Assembly: GCA_003857395.1 (NCBI GenBank)
Contig: RPRC01000219.1
Location: 1 to 9,643, forward strand
Direction: 5' to 3'
DNA length: 9,643 bases
DNA from: Geobacter sp.
GTDB lineage: Bacteria > Desulfobacterota > Desulfuromonadia > Geobacterales > Geobacteraceae
Shown here: piece by piece, positions 1-5,978 of the stretch
Layout: each line of letters begins with the position of its first letter
Numbering within the stretch: the stretch's first letter is position 1
The notes under the pieces: generated by a model
Told to the model about the DNA's origin: nothing
The model's input: only the letters and a program-made list of their open reading frames with translations
Databases searched by the model: none
Translations under genes and position numbers: made by a program

Positions 1-89
1 GGCTCCGTGACGGTGCAGTGGTTTCGGTGACGACAACCACCCCCCCCGGCGGGAAAAACACCACGACCGAAAAGGCGACCCGCCGATGA
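1..89 (+). CDS. RND efflux periplasmic adaptor (membrane fusion protein), C-terminal end only
   Basis: This is the last 28 codons of a gene that begins before the window, read in the frame whose codons start at base 3 and end with TGA at 87-89. The visible peptide begins LRDGAVVSV, which resembles the final strand of AcrA/MexA-type adaptors (commonly G-L-x-DG-x-x-V-x-V), followed by a Thr/Pro/Lys-rich tail. Such adaptors are periplasmic and link an RND pump to its outer-membrane channel. The stop overlaps the ATG of the next gene (ATGA at 86-89), so the pump is probably translationally coupled to the adaptor; the pump has only a weak Shine-Dalgarno of its own. A run of eight C (40-47) lies inside the tail. 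The assignment rests on a short peptide plus context and would be weak without the pump next door. Confidence 0.7.
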   Translation, partial: LRDGAVVSVTTTTPPGGKNTTTEKATRR

Positions 90-3000
90 CTCCTATCAAG
101 TTCTCTTTACGGTATCCGACGGTAACGGTAATCCTGACGGTTTTGCTGGTTCTCGTCGGCCTTCGAGCGTTCTTCACCATGCCGCGCACGGAAGATCCGT
201 CGATTACGATACGCTCCGGGCTGGTGATTGCCCTCTATCCTGGCGCCACCTCCGAACAGGTGGAAAAGCAGGTGACGAAGACTCTCGAAAGTCATATCTT
301 CAAGTTTCCCGAAGTGAGGAAAGGAAGAACCGTTTCCACAAGCCGTCCCGGAGTTGTCGTCATCAATGTCGAGTTGGAGGATCATGTCAAAAACACCGAC
401 CTTTTCTGGTCCAAACTGCGCCATGAATTGAACGAGACCCGGGCTACCGAGCTTCCCGATGGCGTGCGCGGCCCGATCGTCAACTCCGACTTCGGCGACA
501 CCGTCGCCATGTTGATCGCGGTACACGGCAAGCGTTACGGCTACCGGGAGCTGCGTGATTATGTCGACCGGATTCAGGATGAACTCCGCACCATCCGGGA
601 TGTGGGAAAGCTCGCCACCTACGGCGGCCAGAGCGAAGAAGTCTGGATTACCAGCAGCCTTGCGCGGGTCTCGCAGTATTTCGCGAATCCACTCCAGGTT
701 GCACAGGCCCTGCAGCAACGGAACGTCATCGAGGGCACCGGCAAGTTCGAGACCGGCAATGCAGAAATCCCGATGAGGACAACCGGCATTTTTACGACCG
801 AAGATCAGATCCGCAATGTCATGGTCGACGTATCAAAAACCGGACAGCCGGTATACATCCGCGACTTCGCCAATGTAGAGCGCCGCTACCAGGACCCGAC
901 CTTTCTGGTCCGCCATGACGGCGAAGCGAGCATACTCATCTCCGTGGAGATGCAGAAAGAGAAAAACATCGTGCAGCTTGGCGAGCAGATCGAACAGGTG
1001 TTTGCCCGCCTGAAAACAATCCTCCCGCCCGATATTCAGCTCGACTTGGTCGCCAATCAGCCGCACGTCGTAAAAGACCGCATGTCTTCCCTCAGTCACG
1101 AGTTCATGCTGGCAATCATCGCCGTCATCCTGGTGACGATGTTACTCCTGCCGATCCGGGTCGCGGTGGTTGCCGCACTGGCAATCCCGGTTACCCTCTG
1201 CATAACCCTGGGGGTCATGAATGCCCTGGGAATAGCGCTCCATCAGGTGTCAATCGCCGCACTGATCGTGGTGCTCGGGATTGTGGTGGATGACGCCATT
1301 GTGATCGCTGACAACTATGTGGAGCTTCTTGACCGGAAAGTTCCCAAAATGGAAGCGGCCTGGCGTTCTGCTACCGATGTGGTTGTTCCGGTATTCACCG
1401 CTACGGTTACCATCGTTTTCTCGTTTCTGCCCCTCCTGATCATTACCGGTTCGGTCGGGGAATTTGTGGCAGCCCTGCCAATCACCGTCGCCATCGCGTT
1501 GCTGGTTTCATTCATTGTGGCAGTGCTGCTCACGCCGATTCTCTGCCGGTTTTTCATCAAGAAGGGACTGCACGACCACGAACGAGAGGCGCCGGATGAG
1601 GTAAAAAGAAAATTCAACATCCTGGACAGACTCCAGGGAGGCTATCAGGTTCTTATTGGCTGGTTCATGATAAGGAAACGGCTCGCAGTGCTGGTTGGGG
1701 TTATCGCATTCGTCTCCGGCATTGCACTGTTTACCACCGTGCGGGAACAGTTCTTCCCTTCCGCCGAACGCAATCAGTTCGTCATCGACGTCTGGATGCC
1801 CCAGGGTACCCGGATTGAGAGCACCGACGCAATCATGGCCAGGATAGAGAAACAGCTTGCCGGGAAAAATGAAGTGGTTCAGTACGCCACTTTTGTCGGA
1901 CAGAGCGCCCCGCGTTTTTATTACAATGTCAATCCCCAGCAACCCGATCCGGCCTACGGCCAGTTTATCGTCAACACGAAATCGGTCGAGGCCACCTCGC
2001 AGCTCGTGGCAGGACTGCGGCCCGAGCTGGCAAAACTGGCACCGGAAGCGCTGGTCATCGTCAAGGAACTGCAGCAGGGCGAGCAGATGGAAGCACCGGT
2101 GGAAGTCCGCATCTCCGGTGATGACATCGCCGAACTGAAGCGCCTCAGCTCGCAAGTCGAAGCCATTTTATCGTCCGTCCCGTTCTCAACCTACGTTCAC
2201 CAGGATTTTTACAACGATTCGTGCCTGCTGGACGTGAACATCAACAATGAACTGGCCAACCGGCTCGGGATAACCAATTCCTCCGTTTCCGGTCTTCTCA
2301 GGGGAGCATTCGACGGCGCGCCGGTCAGCACCTTTTGGGAAGGTGACCGTCCGGTGACCATCATGCTCCGCCTCGACGAGAAATCCCGCTCTTCTTTCTC
2401 CGACATACAAAACTCCTACCTGACGTCCCAGCTTACCGATGCCCGCGTGCCGCTCCGTTCCATTGCCACGCTCGAACCGGAGTGGCAGACCAGCCGCATC
2501 GTCCGGCGCAACGGCGTGCGCACGATCACCGTCCGGAGTTTTGTCAAGCAGGGCTGGTATGGGTCGGATCTGCTCAAAGAGGCCCGGCCCCGAATTGAGG
2601 ACCTCCGGCTTCCGCTCGGGTATCGGATCGATTATGGAGGAGAAAAAATGAACCGTGACGAAACGTTCCCGCAAATGATAGTTGCCCTCGGAATCAGCCT
2701 TCTGGCGATTTTCCTGGTATTGCTCATCCAATTCAGAACCATCGTCGAACCGCTGGTCATCATGTCGTCCATACCGCTTGCGCTGCCCGGCGCTGCGCTC
2801 GGACTGGTAATCACGCATAACCCGTTCGGGTTTACCGCCTTCCTGGGAATGATCAGCCTTACCGGTATCGTGGTCCGTAATGCCATCATCCTGGTGGACT
2901 ACATTCAGGAAAAGCTTGCCGAAGGCCAAACTCTCGAACAGGCGGCAAGAGATGCAGGAGCGCGTCGTCTGCGCCCGATTTTTCTAACGTCCATGGCCGC

Positions 3001-4489
3001 AGCCGTAGGGGTAACACCGATGATCCTTTCGGGATCCAGCCTCTGGAGCCCCTTGGCCAGCGTTATTGCCATCGGGTTGATCTGTTCCATGTTTTTCACC
3101 CTGCTGGTAGTGCCAGTCCTGTACGTGCTGGTCAAGTCGCGGACCAGCAAACCAGGCACTCATGGAATCACGCTTGTGGCAATCCTGCTGCTTTTCGGAG
3201 CTGGACAGGCATCGGCCGGGCAATTGAAGCTCACCTTGCCGGCGGCAATCGATCTTGCCCGGCATCAGAACAGCACACTGAAAATTTCGCACCATAAAAT
3301 TGAGGAAAACCGACAACGGATTGCATCGGCCAGGTCGAAATATTTTCCCCAGTTGTCGAACGAGACCTCATATATGGGCCTCTCCGACAAACAGCTGGTG
3401 ACCATTCCGGCCGGGGGCATGGGAACGGTTCCGGGATTGGGTCCGTTTCCAGGGCAAGACACGAAGATCAATCAGGGGTCGAATTTGCTGTTCATAAGCA
3501 GTACCACGTTAACCCAACCTTTGACGCAACTCTTCAAGATACATGAAGGGCATGAAGTCGCGAAGTCTGACCGTGCTATCGCGGAATCGGATGCACGAAA
3601 AACCGAGGATGAAATTATTTTCAGCGTACACCAGCTCTATTACAGGCTGCTGATCGCTCAAAAACAGAAAGAAGCAGCGCAGTCCGCGTTGGCGGCAGCG
3701 CAGGAAGGCAGGCGCGAAAGCGAGAACGCCGTCAGGGCCGGTAACGTCCTGGAGGTCGTCTTGACCCAAAGTAAAGTACAACTTCTGCAAAACAGGCAAG
3801 CCCTTCTTTCTGCAGAGATCCAGACAGCGGATTTGATATCGGAGCTGAACGATCTCTTGGGGCTTCCAGTCAATACTGAACTGGTGCTCGCAGAGATAGA
3901 GGAGACTTTCCCTGCGCCCCAACCGCTCCAAAAGTATCTTCTGGACGCCTTGTCACGCAATCCCGAACTGCAGGCTGCAAAGGAGTCCGTTGCAAAGGCC
4001 GGACATGCCGCTACGGCAGCCCGTGATGACTATATCCCGGAGATCAGCCTGTTCGCCCGCCACATCTATCAGGATGGCGCCCCATTCGTTGCCAGCAACA
4101 TAGGAATGTTCGGCGCACAGATGACATGGGACATCTTCGATTGGGGGAACCGGCGCAGTGTTGTCGGCCAGAGAAAATCACAGCTGGCACAGGCAGAAGA
4201 GAACATGAAACGCATTGAGCAGCGCCTCAATCTTGAAATTACTAAAGCTTGCCGCAAGCTTCAGCAGACCGGAACGCTTATGGATGTAACTGCGGAAGCA
4301 CTGAAACTTCACAGGGAGAATCTCCGCCTGAGCTCCGACCGGCTGAAAGCCGGAACGATAACGGCCGTCCAATACGCCGAAGCCCTTACTGCGGTCTCGA
4401 AAGCCGAAGTTGACGACCTGCAAGCTCAATTGGGATACAGGCTTACATTGGCTGAGGTCGATCGGATCTCCGGCGGATTATCCCGTTAG
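86..4489 (+). CDS. RND efflux permease fused in frame to a TolC-family outer-membrane channel
   Basis: The 1467-residue protein has two full-length parts. Residues 1 to about 1020 are an RND (HAE1/AcrB-like) proton-driven pump: TM1 near 12-32, porter loop, TM2-6 from about 341 with the proton-relay pair D402-D403 in GIVVDDAIV, a second periplasmic loop, and TM8-12 with GIVVRNAII, where R931 stands at the position of AcrB K940 (AcrB numbering from memory). The pump ends at VVPVLYVLVKSR, where RND proteins normally stop. A basic linker (K1017, R1019, K1022) follows, then a hydrophobic stretch (1028-1040) and an A1042-S-A1044 signal peptidase I-like site. Residues 1045-1467 are a standard-length TolC-type outer membrane factor with two helical repeats (LTLPAAIDLARH near 1048; MTWDIFDWGNRR near 1346). 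The RND C-terminus faces the cytoplasm, so the signal peptide could insert as a 13th segment, deliver the TolC part to the periplasm and be cleaved. Substrate is unknown. Such fusions are, from memory, known in Bacteroidetes CusA/CzcA proteins. No stop or frame break is visible at the junction. Confidence 0.93.
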   Translation: MTPIKFSLRYPTVTVILTVLLVLVGLRAFFTMPRTEDPSITIRSGLVIALYPGATSEQVEKQVTKTLESHIFKFPEVRKGRTVSTSRPGVVVINVELEDHVKNTDLFWSKLRHELNETRATELPDGVRGPIVNSDFGDTVAMLIAVHGKRYGYRELRDYVDRIQDELRTIRDVGKLATYGGQSEEVWITSSLARVSQYFANPLQVAQALQQRNVIEGTGKFETGNAEIPMRTTGIFTTEDQIRNVMVDVSKTGQPVYIRDFANVERRYQDPTFLVRHDGEASILISVEMQKEKNIVQLGEQIEQVFARLKTILPPDIQLDLVANQPHVVKDRMSSLSHEFMLAIIAVILVTMLLLPIRVAVVAALAIPVTLCITLGVMNALGIALHQVSIAALIVVLGIVVDDAIVIADNYVELLDRKVPKMEAAWRSATDVVVPVFTATVTIVFSFLPLLIITGSVGEFVAALPITVAIALLVSFIVAVLLTPILCRFFIKKGLHDHEREAPDEVKRKFNILDRLQGGYQVLIGWFMIRKRLAVLVGVIAFVSGIALFTTVREQFFPSAERNQFVIDVWMPQGTRIESTDAIMARIEKQLAGKNEVVQYATFVGQSAPRFYYNVNPQQPDPAYGQFIVNTKSVEATSQLVAGLRPELAKLAPEALVIVKELQQGEQMEAPVEVRISGDDIAELKRLSSQVEAILSSVPFSTYVHQDFYNDSCLLDVNINNELANRLGITNSSVSGLLRGAFDGAPVSTFWEGDRPVTIMLRLDEKSRSSFSDIQNSYLTSQLTDARVPLRSIATLEPEWQTSRIVRRNGVRTITVRSFVKQGWYGSDLLKEARPRIEDLRLPLGYRIDYGGEKMNRDETFPQMIVALGISLLAIFLVLLIQFRTIVEPLVIMSSIPLALPGAALGLVITHNPFGFTAFLGMISLTGIVVRNAIILVDYIQEKLAEGQTLEQAARDAGARRLRPIFLTSMAAAVGVTPMILSGSSLWSPLASVIAIGLICSMFFTLLVVPVLYVLVKSRTSKPGTHGITLVAILLLFGAGQASAGQLKLTLPAAIDLARHQNSTLKISHHKIEENRQRIASARSKYFPQLSNETSYMGLSDKQLVTIPAGGMGTVPGLGPFPGQDTKINQGSNLLFISSTTLTQPLTQLFKIHEGHEVAKSDRAIAESDARKTEDEIIFSVHQLYYRLLIAQKQKEAAQSALAAAQEGRRESENAVRAGNVLEVVLTQSKVQLLQNRQALLSAEIQTADLISELNDLLGLPVNTELVLAEIEETFPAPQPLQKYLLDALSRNPELQAAKESVAKAGHAATAARDDYIPEISLFARHIYQDGAPFVASNIGMFGAQMTWDIFDWGNRRSVVGQRKSQLAQAEENMKRIEQRLNLEITKACRKLQQTGTLMDVTAEALKLHRENLRLSSDRLKAGTITAVQYAEALTAVSKAEVDDLQAQLGYRLTLAEVDRISGGLSR

Positions 4490-4493
4490 CTGC

Positions 4494-4548
4494 GCCCCGT
4501 TCTTCCCGGAACCGTTTGAGATGATTTTTCAGAGGGGCTTCTTCTTTT
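4494..4548 (+). terminator. Weak terminator-like hairpin after the pump gene
   Basis: GCCCC at 4494-4498 can pair with GGGGC at 4534-4538, followed by the pyrimidine-rich stretch TTCTTCTTTT. The loop is long (35 nt) and the stem only 5 bp, so this is a marginal candidate for ending the efflux operon transcript. No better terminator is seen directly after the stop codon. Confidence 0.2.
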
Positions 4549-4566
4549 GGCACTATTTTGACAACC

Positions 4567-4583
4567 TTGGCACGATACTAGCT
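4567..4583 (+). promoter_or_regulatory. Candidate sigma-54 (RpoN) -24/-12 promoter
   Basis: TTGGCACGATACTAGCT matches the RpoN consensus (TGGCACG, four bases, TTGCW) except for one base (TAGC for TTGC). The invariant GG (4569-4570) and GC (4581-4582) are separated by exactly 10 bp. Transcription would begin near 4594 and run to the right. A second TTGGCAC lies 20 bp upstream (4547-4553) but lacks the GC element. No gene of convincing quality starts immediately downstream; the strong terminator at 4986-5016 would end a transcript of about 420 nt. Enhancer-binding sites for an activator could not be identified. Confidence 0.45.
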
Positions 4584-4643
4584 GACATATTTATCATCAT
4601 CGGCGAAGCAATGGAGAGCATGAAGTAGCGCTTCCCGATTCAA

Positions 4644-4775
4644 ATGCACTGTATCTACCTTATTTCCGATTACAATTATGACTACCCCGGAAATTTTAAA
4701 ATTGCCTGGATAGTGGCTATGACAAATAGACTAAAGGATAATCAGAGGAAGCTGACGCATACGATGCATAAATAG
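4644..4775 (+). CDS. Possible small ORF, 43 aa, unrecognised
   Basis: This ATG-to-TAG frame encodes a 43-residue peptide beginning MHCIYLISDYNYDYPG, with a hydrophobic patch (KIAWIVAM) and a basic tail (NRLKDNQRKLTHTMHK). It begins about 50 nt after the predicted sigma-54 start. Against it: no Shine-Dalgarno lies before the ATG, the region is more A+T-rich than the neighbouring genes, and no family is recognised. It may be a chance frame in a noncoding or decayed segment. It is listed because its composition looks more protein-like than a typical shadow frame. Confidence 0.2.
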   Translation: MHCIYLISDYNYDYPGNFKIAWIVAMTNRLKDNQRKLTHTMHK

Positions 4776-4898
4776 CTGGCAACTGATGAATTCCTAAACA
4801 GCACCTCAGCTGGTAAAAGCCAGAACCCTGGCAGCACGGCAGTGGAAAAATCAGCAGGTATCTGACCCAGGAAAACGTAACCGTACGCCCCACAAAAA

Positions 4899-4912
4899 GA
4901 GCACCGGTGCTC
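4899..4912. repeat. 14-nt perfect palindrome
   Basis: GAGCACCGGTGCTC is a perfect 14-base inverted repeat with no spacer. It could be a dimeric regulator site or, in RNA, the base of a short stem. It lies between the sigma-54-like promoter and the terminator, in a segment with no intact gene. Confidence 0.5.
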
Positions 4913-4985
4913 ACGGAATACTACGCAGATGTTTCCAGAGATTACGCTGGAATTCGAAAAATGGAAATAACCGGAGGCAAAGGCG

Positions 4986-5016
4986 CCCCGATTTCAATAA
5001 CGAGATCGGGGTTTTT
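4986..5016 (+). terminator. Strong intrinsic terminator
   Basis: CCCCGATTTC (4986-4995) pairs with GAGATCGGGG (5002-5011) to give a 10-bp stem with one G-U pair and a 6-base loop (AATAAC), followed directly by TTTTT (5012-5016). It points right on the plus strand. The unit it terminates is not an intact gene: a frame ending EITLEFEKWK stops just upstream at TAA 4968-4970, and the sigma-54-like promoter lies about 400 nt before it. Confidence 0.8.
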
Positions 5017-5083
5017 CAATTTCATCATCCTGTTTTATCCGGGCATGCTGCAGTTGAGCGGTTACTACGAAAGGAAAATATTC

Positions 5084-5251
5084 ATGAAGATCATTATTCA
5101 AAGCATCATGCTGTCCCTCTTGGCTTTTTGCCAGGCCCTGCCCACCCTCACAACGAAGGCACGCGTGACAAAACGCTCCCTTGCCGCTCTCTCGCCGGAA
5201 CCGGGACAGTCAGTATGGGTCCAGGTAAAATCGGCATCCGTAATGGAGTGA
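5084..5251 (+). CDS. Small ORF with signal-peptide-like N-terminus, unrecognised
   Basis: The ORF has 55 codons plus TGA. The ATG at 5084 is preceded by AAGGA at 5071-5075 with 8 nt spacing, a good ribosome binding site. The protein starts MKIIIQSIMLSLLAFCQA, with one Lys followed by a hydrophobic core, like a Sec signal peptide or a single membrane anchor. The remainder (about residues 19-55) is Ser/Thr/Lys-rich and matches nothing I recognise. Its TGA lies six bases before a TauE/SafE-like coding fragment in the same frame. It may therefore be the 5' part of a decayed reading frame, or a gene start joined to unrelated sequence, rather than a functional small protein. The frame is also open upstream to about 4817, but the region before 5016 contains the terminator, which argues for the 5084 start. 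Confidence 0.35.
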   Translation: MKIIIQSIMLSLLAFCQALPTLTTKARVTKRSLAALSPEPGQSVWVQVKSASVME

Positions 5252-5257
5252 ACCAAG

Positions 5258-5422
5258 ATCATCCCGACTCTCGTATTCGCCTTCGGCATAGACATCGTAA
5301 CGGCGGGAAATGCAAGTCTCATCATCAGTCTGCCGGTGGTTCTGGTCGGAGTTATTCGCTATGCAAGCCATGGCACTTTTCTAAAAGGAGACGAAAATGA
5401 ACAAGTTGAATGGAAAGATTGA
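5258..5422 (+). pseudogene. Fragment of a TauE/SafE-family (DUF81) anion transporter
   Basis: This frame has no start of its own and encodes IIPTLVFAFGIDIVTAG, then NASLIISLPVVLVGVIRYAS and a short tail ending at TGA 5420-5422. The motif order (IPTLVF, FG-DI-x-x-AG, SL-ISLP, VLVG-x-x-RYA) is that of the segment following the GVAGGE loop in TauE/SafE sulfite or organosulfonate exporter-like membrane proteins, which are normally about 250 residues. Only about 47 residues remain: the N-terminal half and the last membrane helices are missing, and an in-frame TGA (5249-5251) precedes it. The start of the Mop-domain gene at 5397 lies inside its 3' end. I read it as a deletion remnant. The family call is from memory of the motif and needs a search. 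Confidence 0.55.
5384..5391 (+). promoter_or_regulatory. Strong ribosome binding site of the Mop-domain gene
   Basis: AAAAGGAG/AC lies just upstream of ATG 5397 with about 6 nt spacing. It fixes the start of the tandem Mop gene and sits within the 3' end of the TauE/SafE fragment, which shows that this gene's translation signal survived the decay of its neighbour. Confidence 0.7.
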
Positions 5423-5798
5423 AGGTATTACGAGCGGAAGCCCCTATGCATCATATGAAATTTCTCTTGCAACAGGGGATTCGATGGCGGCAATCGCCCC
5501 TTCTTTCAGCGGAAGAGTCTGCCACAAGGCCGGAGACACAGTCGAAATATTCTTTGACGAACTCGACGTGGTCCTGGCAAAATCGTTTTCCGGAGAGACG
5601 ACGATCAAGAAGAAATTCATGGGCGTCGTGAAACGAGTCGAATCAGATGCCGCGACTACCCGGGTCGTTCTCGATTACAAGGGAACCCTGGTTGCCGCCC
5701 TGGTAAGGACATCATCCTGGCAAGCTCTGGGATTCACCGTTGGAGACGATGTCAATTGGTTCATCAAGGCTACGAGAGTGAACGTCGGCATTCTGTAG
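5397..5798 (+). CDS. Tandem Mop/TOBE-domain protein, probable molybdate or tungstate binding (ModG-like)
   Basis: The 133-residue protein is two Mop (TOBE) domains joined by a short linker (about 65-72). Domain 1 spans about 2-64, beginning NKLNGKIEGI and ending DTVEIFFDELDVVLAKS. Domain 2 spans about 73-131, beginning KFMGVVKRVE and ending GDDVNWFIKATRVNV. Each shows the family pattern: a G-K/V-V start strand, a central A-A/L-V/I strand, then GD-x-V and F-x-K/E-x-x-x-V. No DNA-binding or ATPase domain is present, so it is not ModE or ModC. Length and architecture match ModG/molbindin storage proteins of the cytoplasm, which bind molybdate at subunit interfaces. Domain 1 departs more from the consensus, so ligand capacity may differ. 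It has a strong ribosome binding site and no obvious ABC transporter genes next to it in this window; the flanks are remnants. Confidence 0.8.
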   Translation: MNKLNGKIEGITSGSPYASYEISLATGDSMAAIAPSFSGRVCHKAGDTVEIFFDELDVVLAKSFSGETTIKKKFMGVVKRVESDAATTRVVLDYKGTLVAALVRTSSWQALGFTVGDDVNWFIKATRVNVGIL

Positions 5799-5830
5799 GA
5801 GCCGCCTGGATTCTTGCGGCAGGTTGACGA

Positions 5831-5868
5831 CCAGGAAGCCCGGAGGCGAAAGCAACCGGGCTTCCTGG
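5831..5868. repeat. 13-bp perfect inverted repeat (hairpin) between the Mop gene and arsC
   Basis: CCAGGAAGCCCGG (5831-5843) and CCGGGCTTCCTGG (5856-5868) are exact reverse complements. The 12-base loop AGGCGAAAGCAA can close further as GC-GAAA-GC, giving a GNRA-type tetraloop cap above an AG/AA internal loop. No T-run follows on either strand, so it is not a standard intrinsic terminator. It lies between genes that converge and may still stop or stabilise both transcripts, or be a dispersed repeat of the REP kind. Confidence 0.75.
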
Positions 5869-5906
5869 CGATAGTGAGCTATAAACACAAAACTGGAGGA
5901 AATGTC

Positions 5907-5978
5907 ATGGGACTCGTAGAATTCAAAATCATTTTTCCGTTACCCATTGTTCAATCTGCGCACGAATCTGGTCCCTGA
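5907..5978 (+). pseudogene. Truncated gene start (23 codons) with an intact ribosome binding site
   Basis: GGAGGA (5895-5900) sits 6 nt before ATG 5907, one of the best translation starts in the window. The frame reads [10 protein letters not shown] and then runs into the antisense of the arsC 3' end, stopping at TGA after 23 residues. From about codon 7 on (5925 onward) the sequence belongs to the convergent arsC gene or its stop region. The simplest reading is that a gene once starting here was cut off by a rearrangement that placed arsC at this site. A genuine 23-residue peptide is possible but less likely. The identity of the lost gene cannot be told from seven or so codons. Confidence 0.4.

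Noticed and set aside
3162..3164. ATG at the RND/TolC junction as a separate tolC start
   Set aside because: It is out of frame with the signal peptide and the TolC domain.
4521..4628. 35-residue hydrophobic ORF (MIFQRGFFFWHYF...)
   Set aside because: No ribosome binding site, and it overlaps the sigma-54-like promoter.
4784..4790. CTGATGA resembling a hammerhead ribozyme core
   Set aside because: No matching GAAA with a complementary stem II and no cleavage-site helix could be found.
4870..5016. Possible riboswitch (c-di-GMP/GEMM or molybdenum cofactor) before the terminator
   Set aside because: The conserved core sequences I know for GEMM are absent, and I could not match the Moco motif. 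A covariance search would be needed to say more.
4798..5400. About 200 codons without a stop in plus frame 1
   Set aside because: The peptide is very rich in Arg, His, Ser and Gln, runs through the terminator hairpin and lies out of frame with the TauE/SafE-like fragment. It may include remnants but is not an intact gene.
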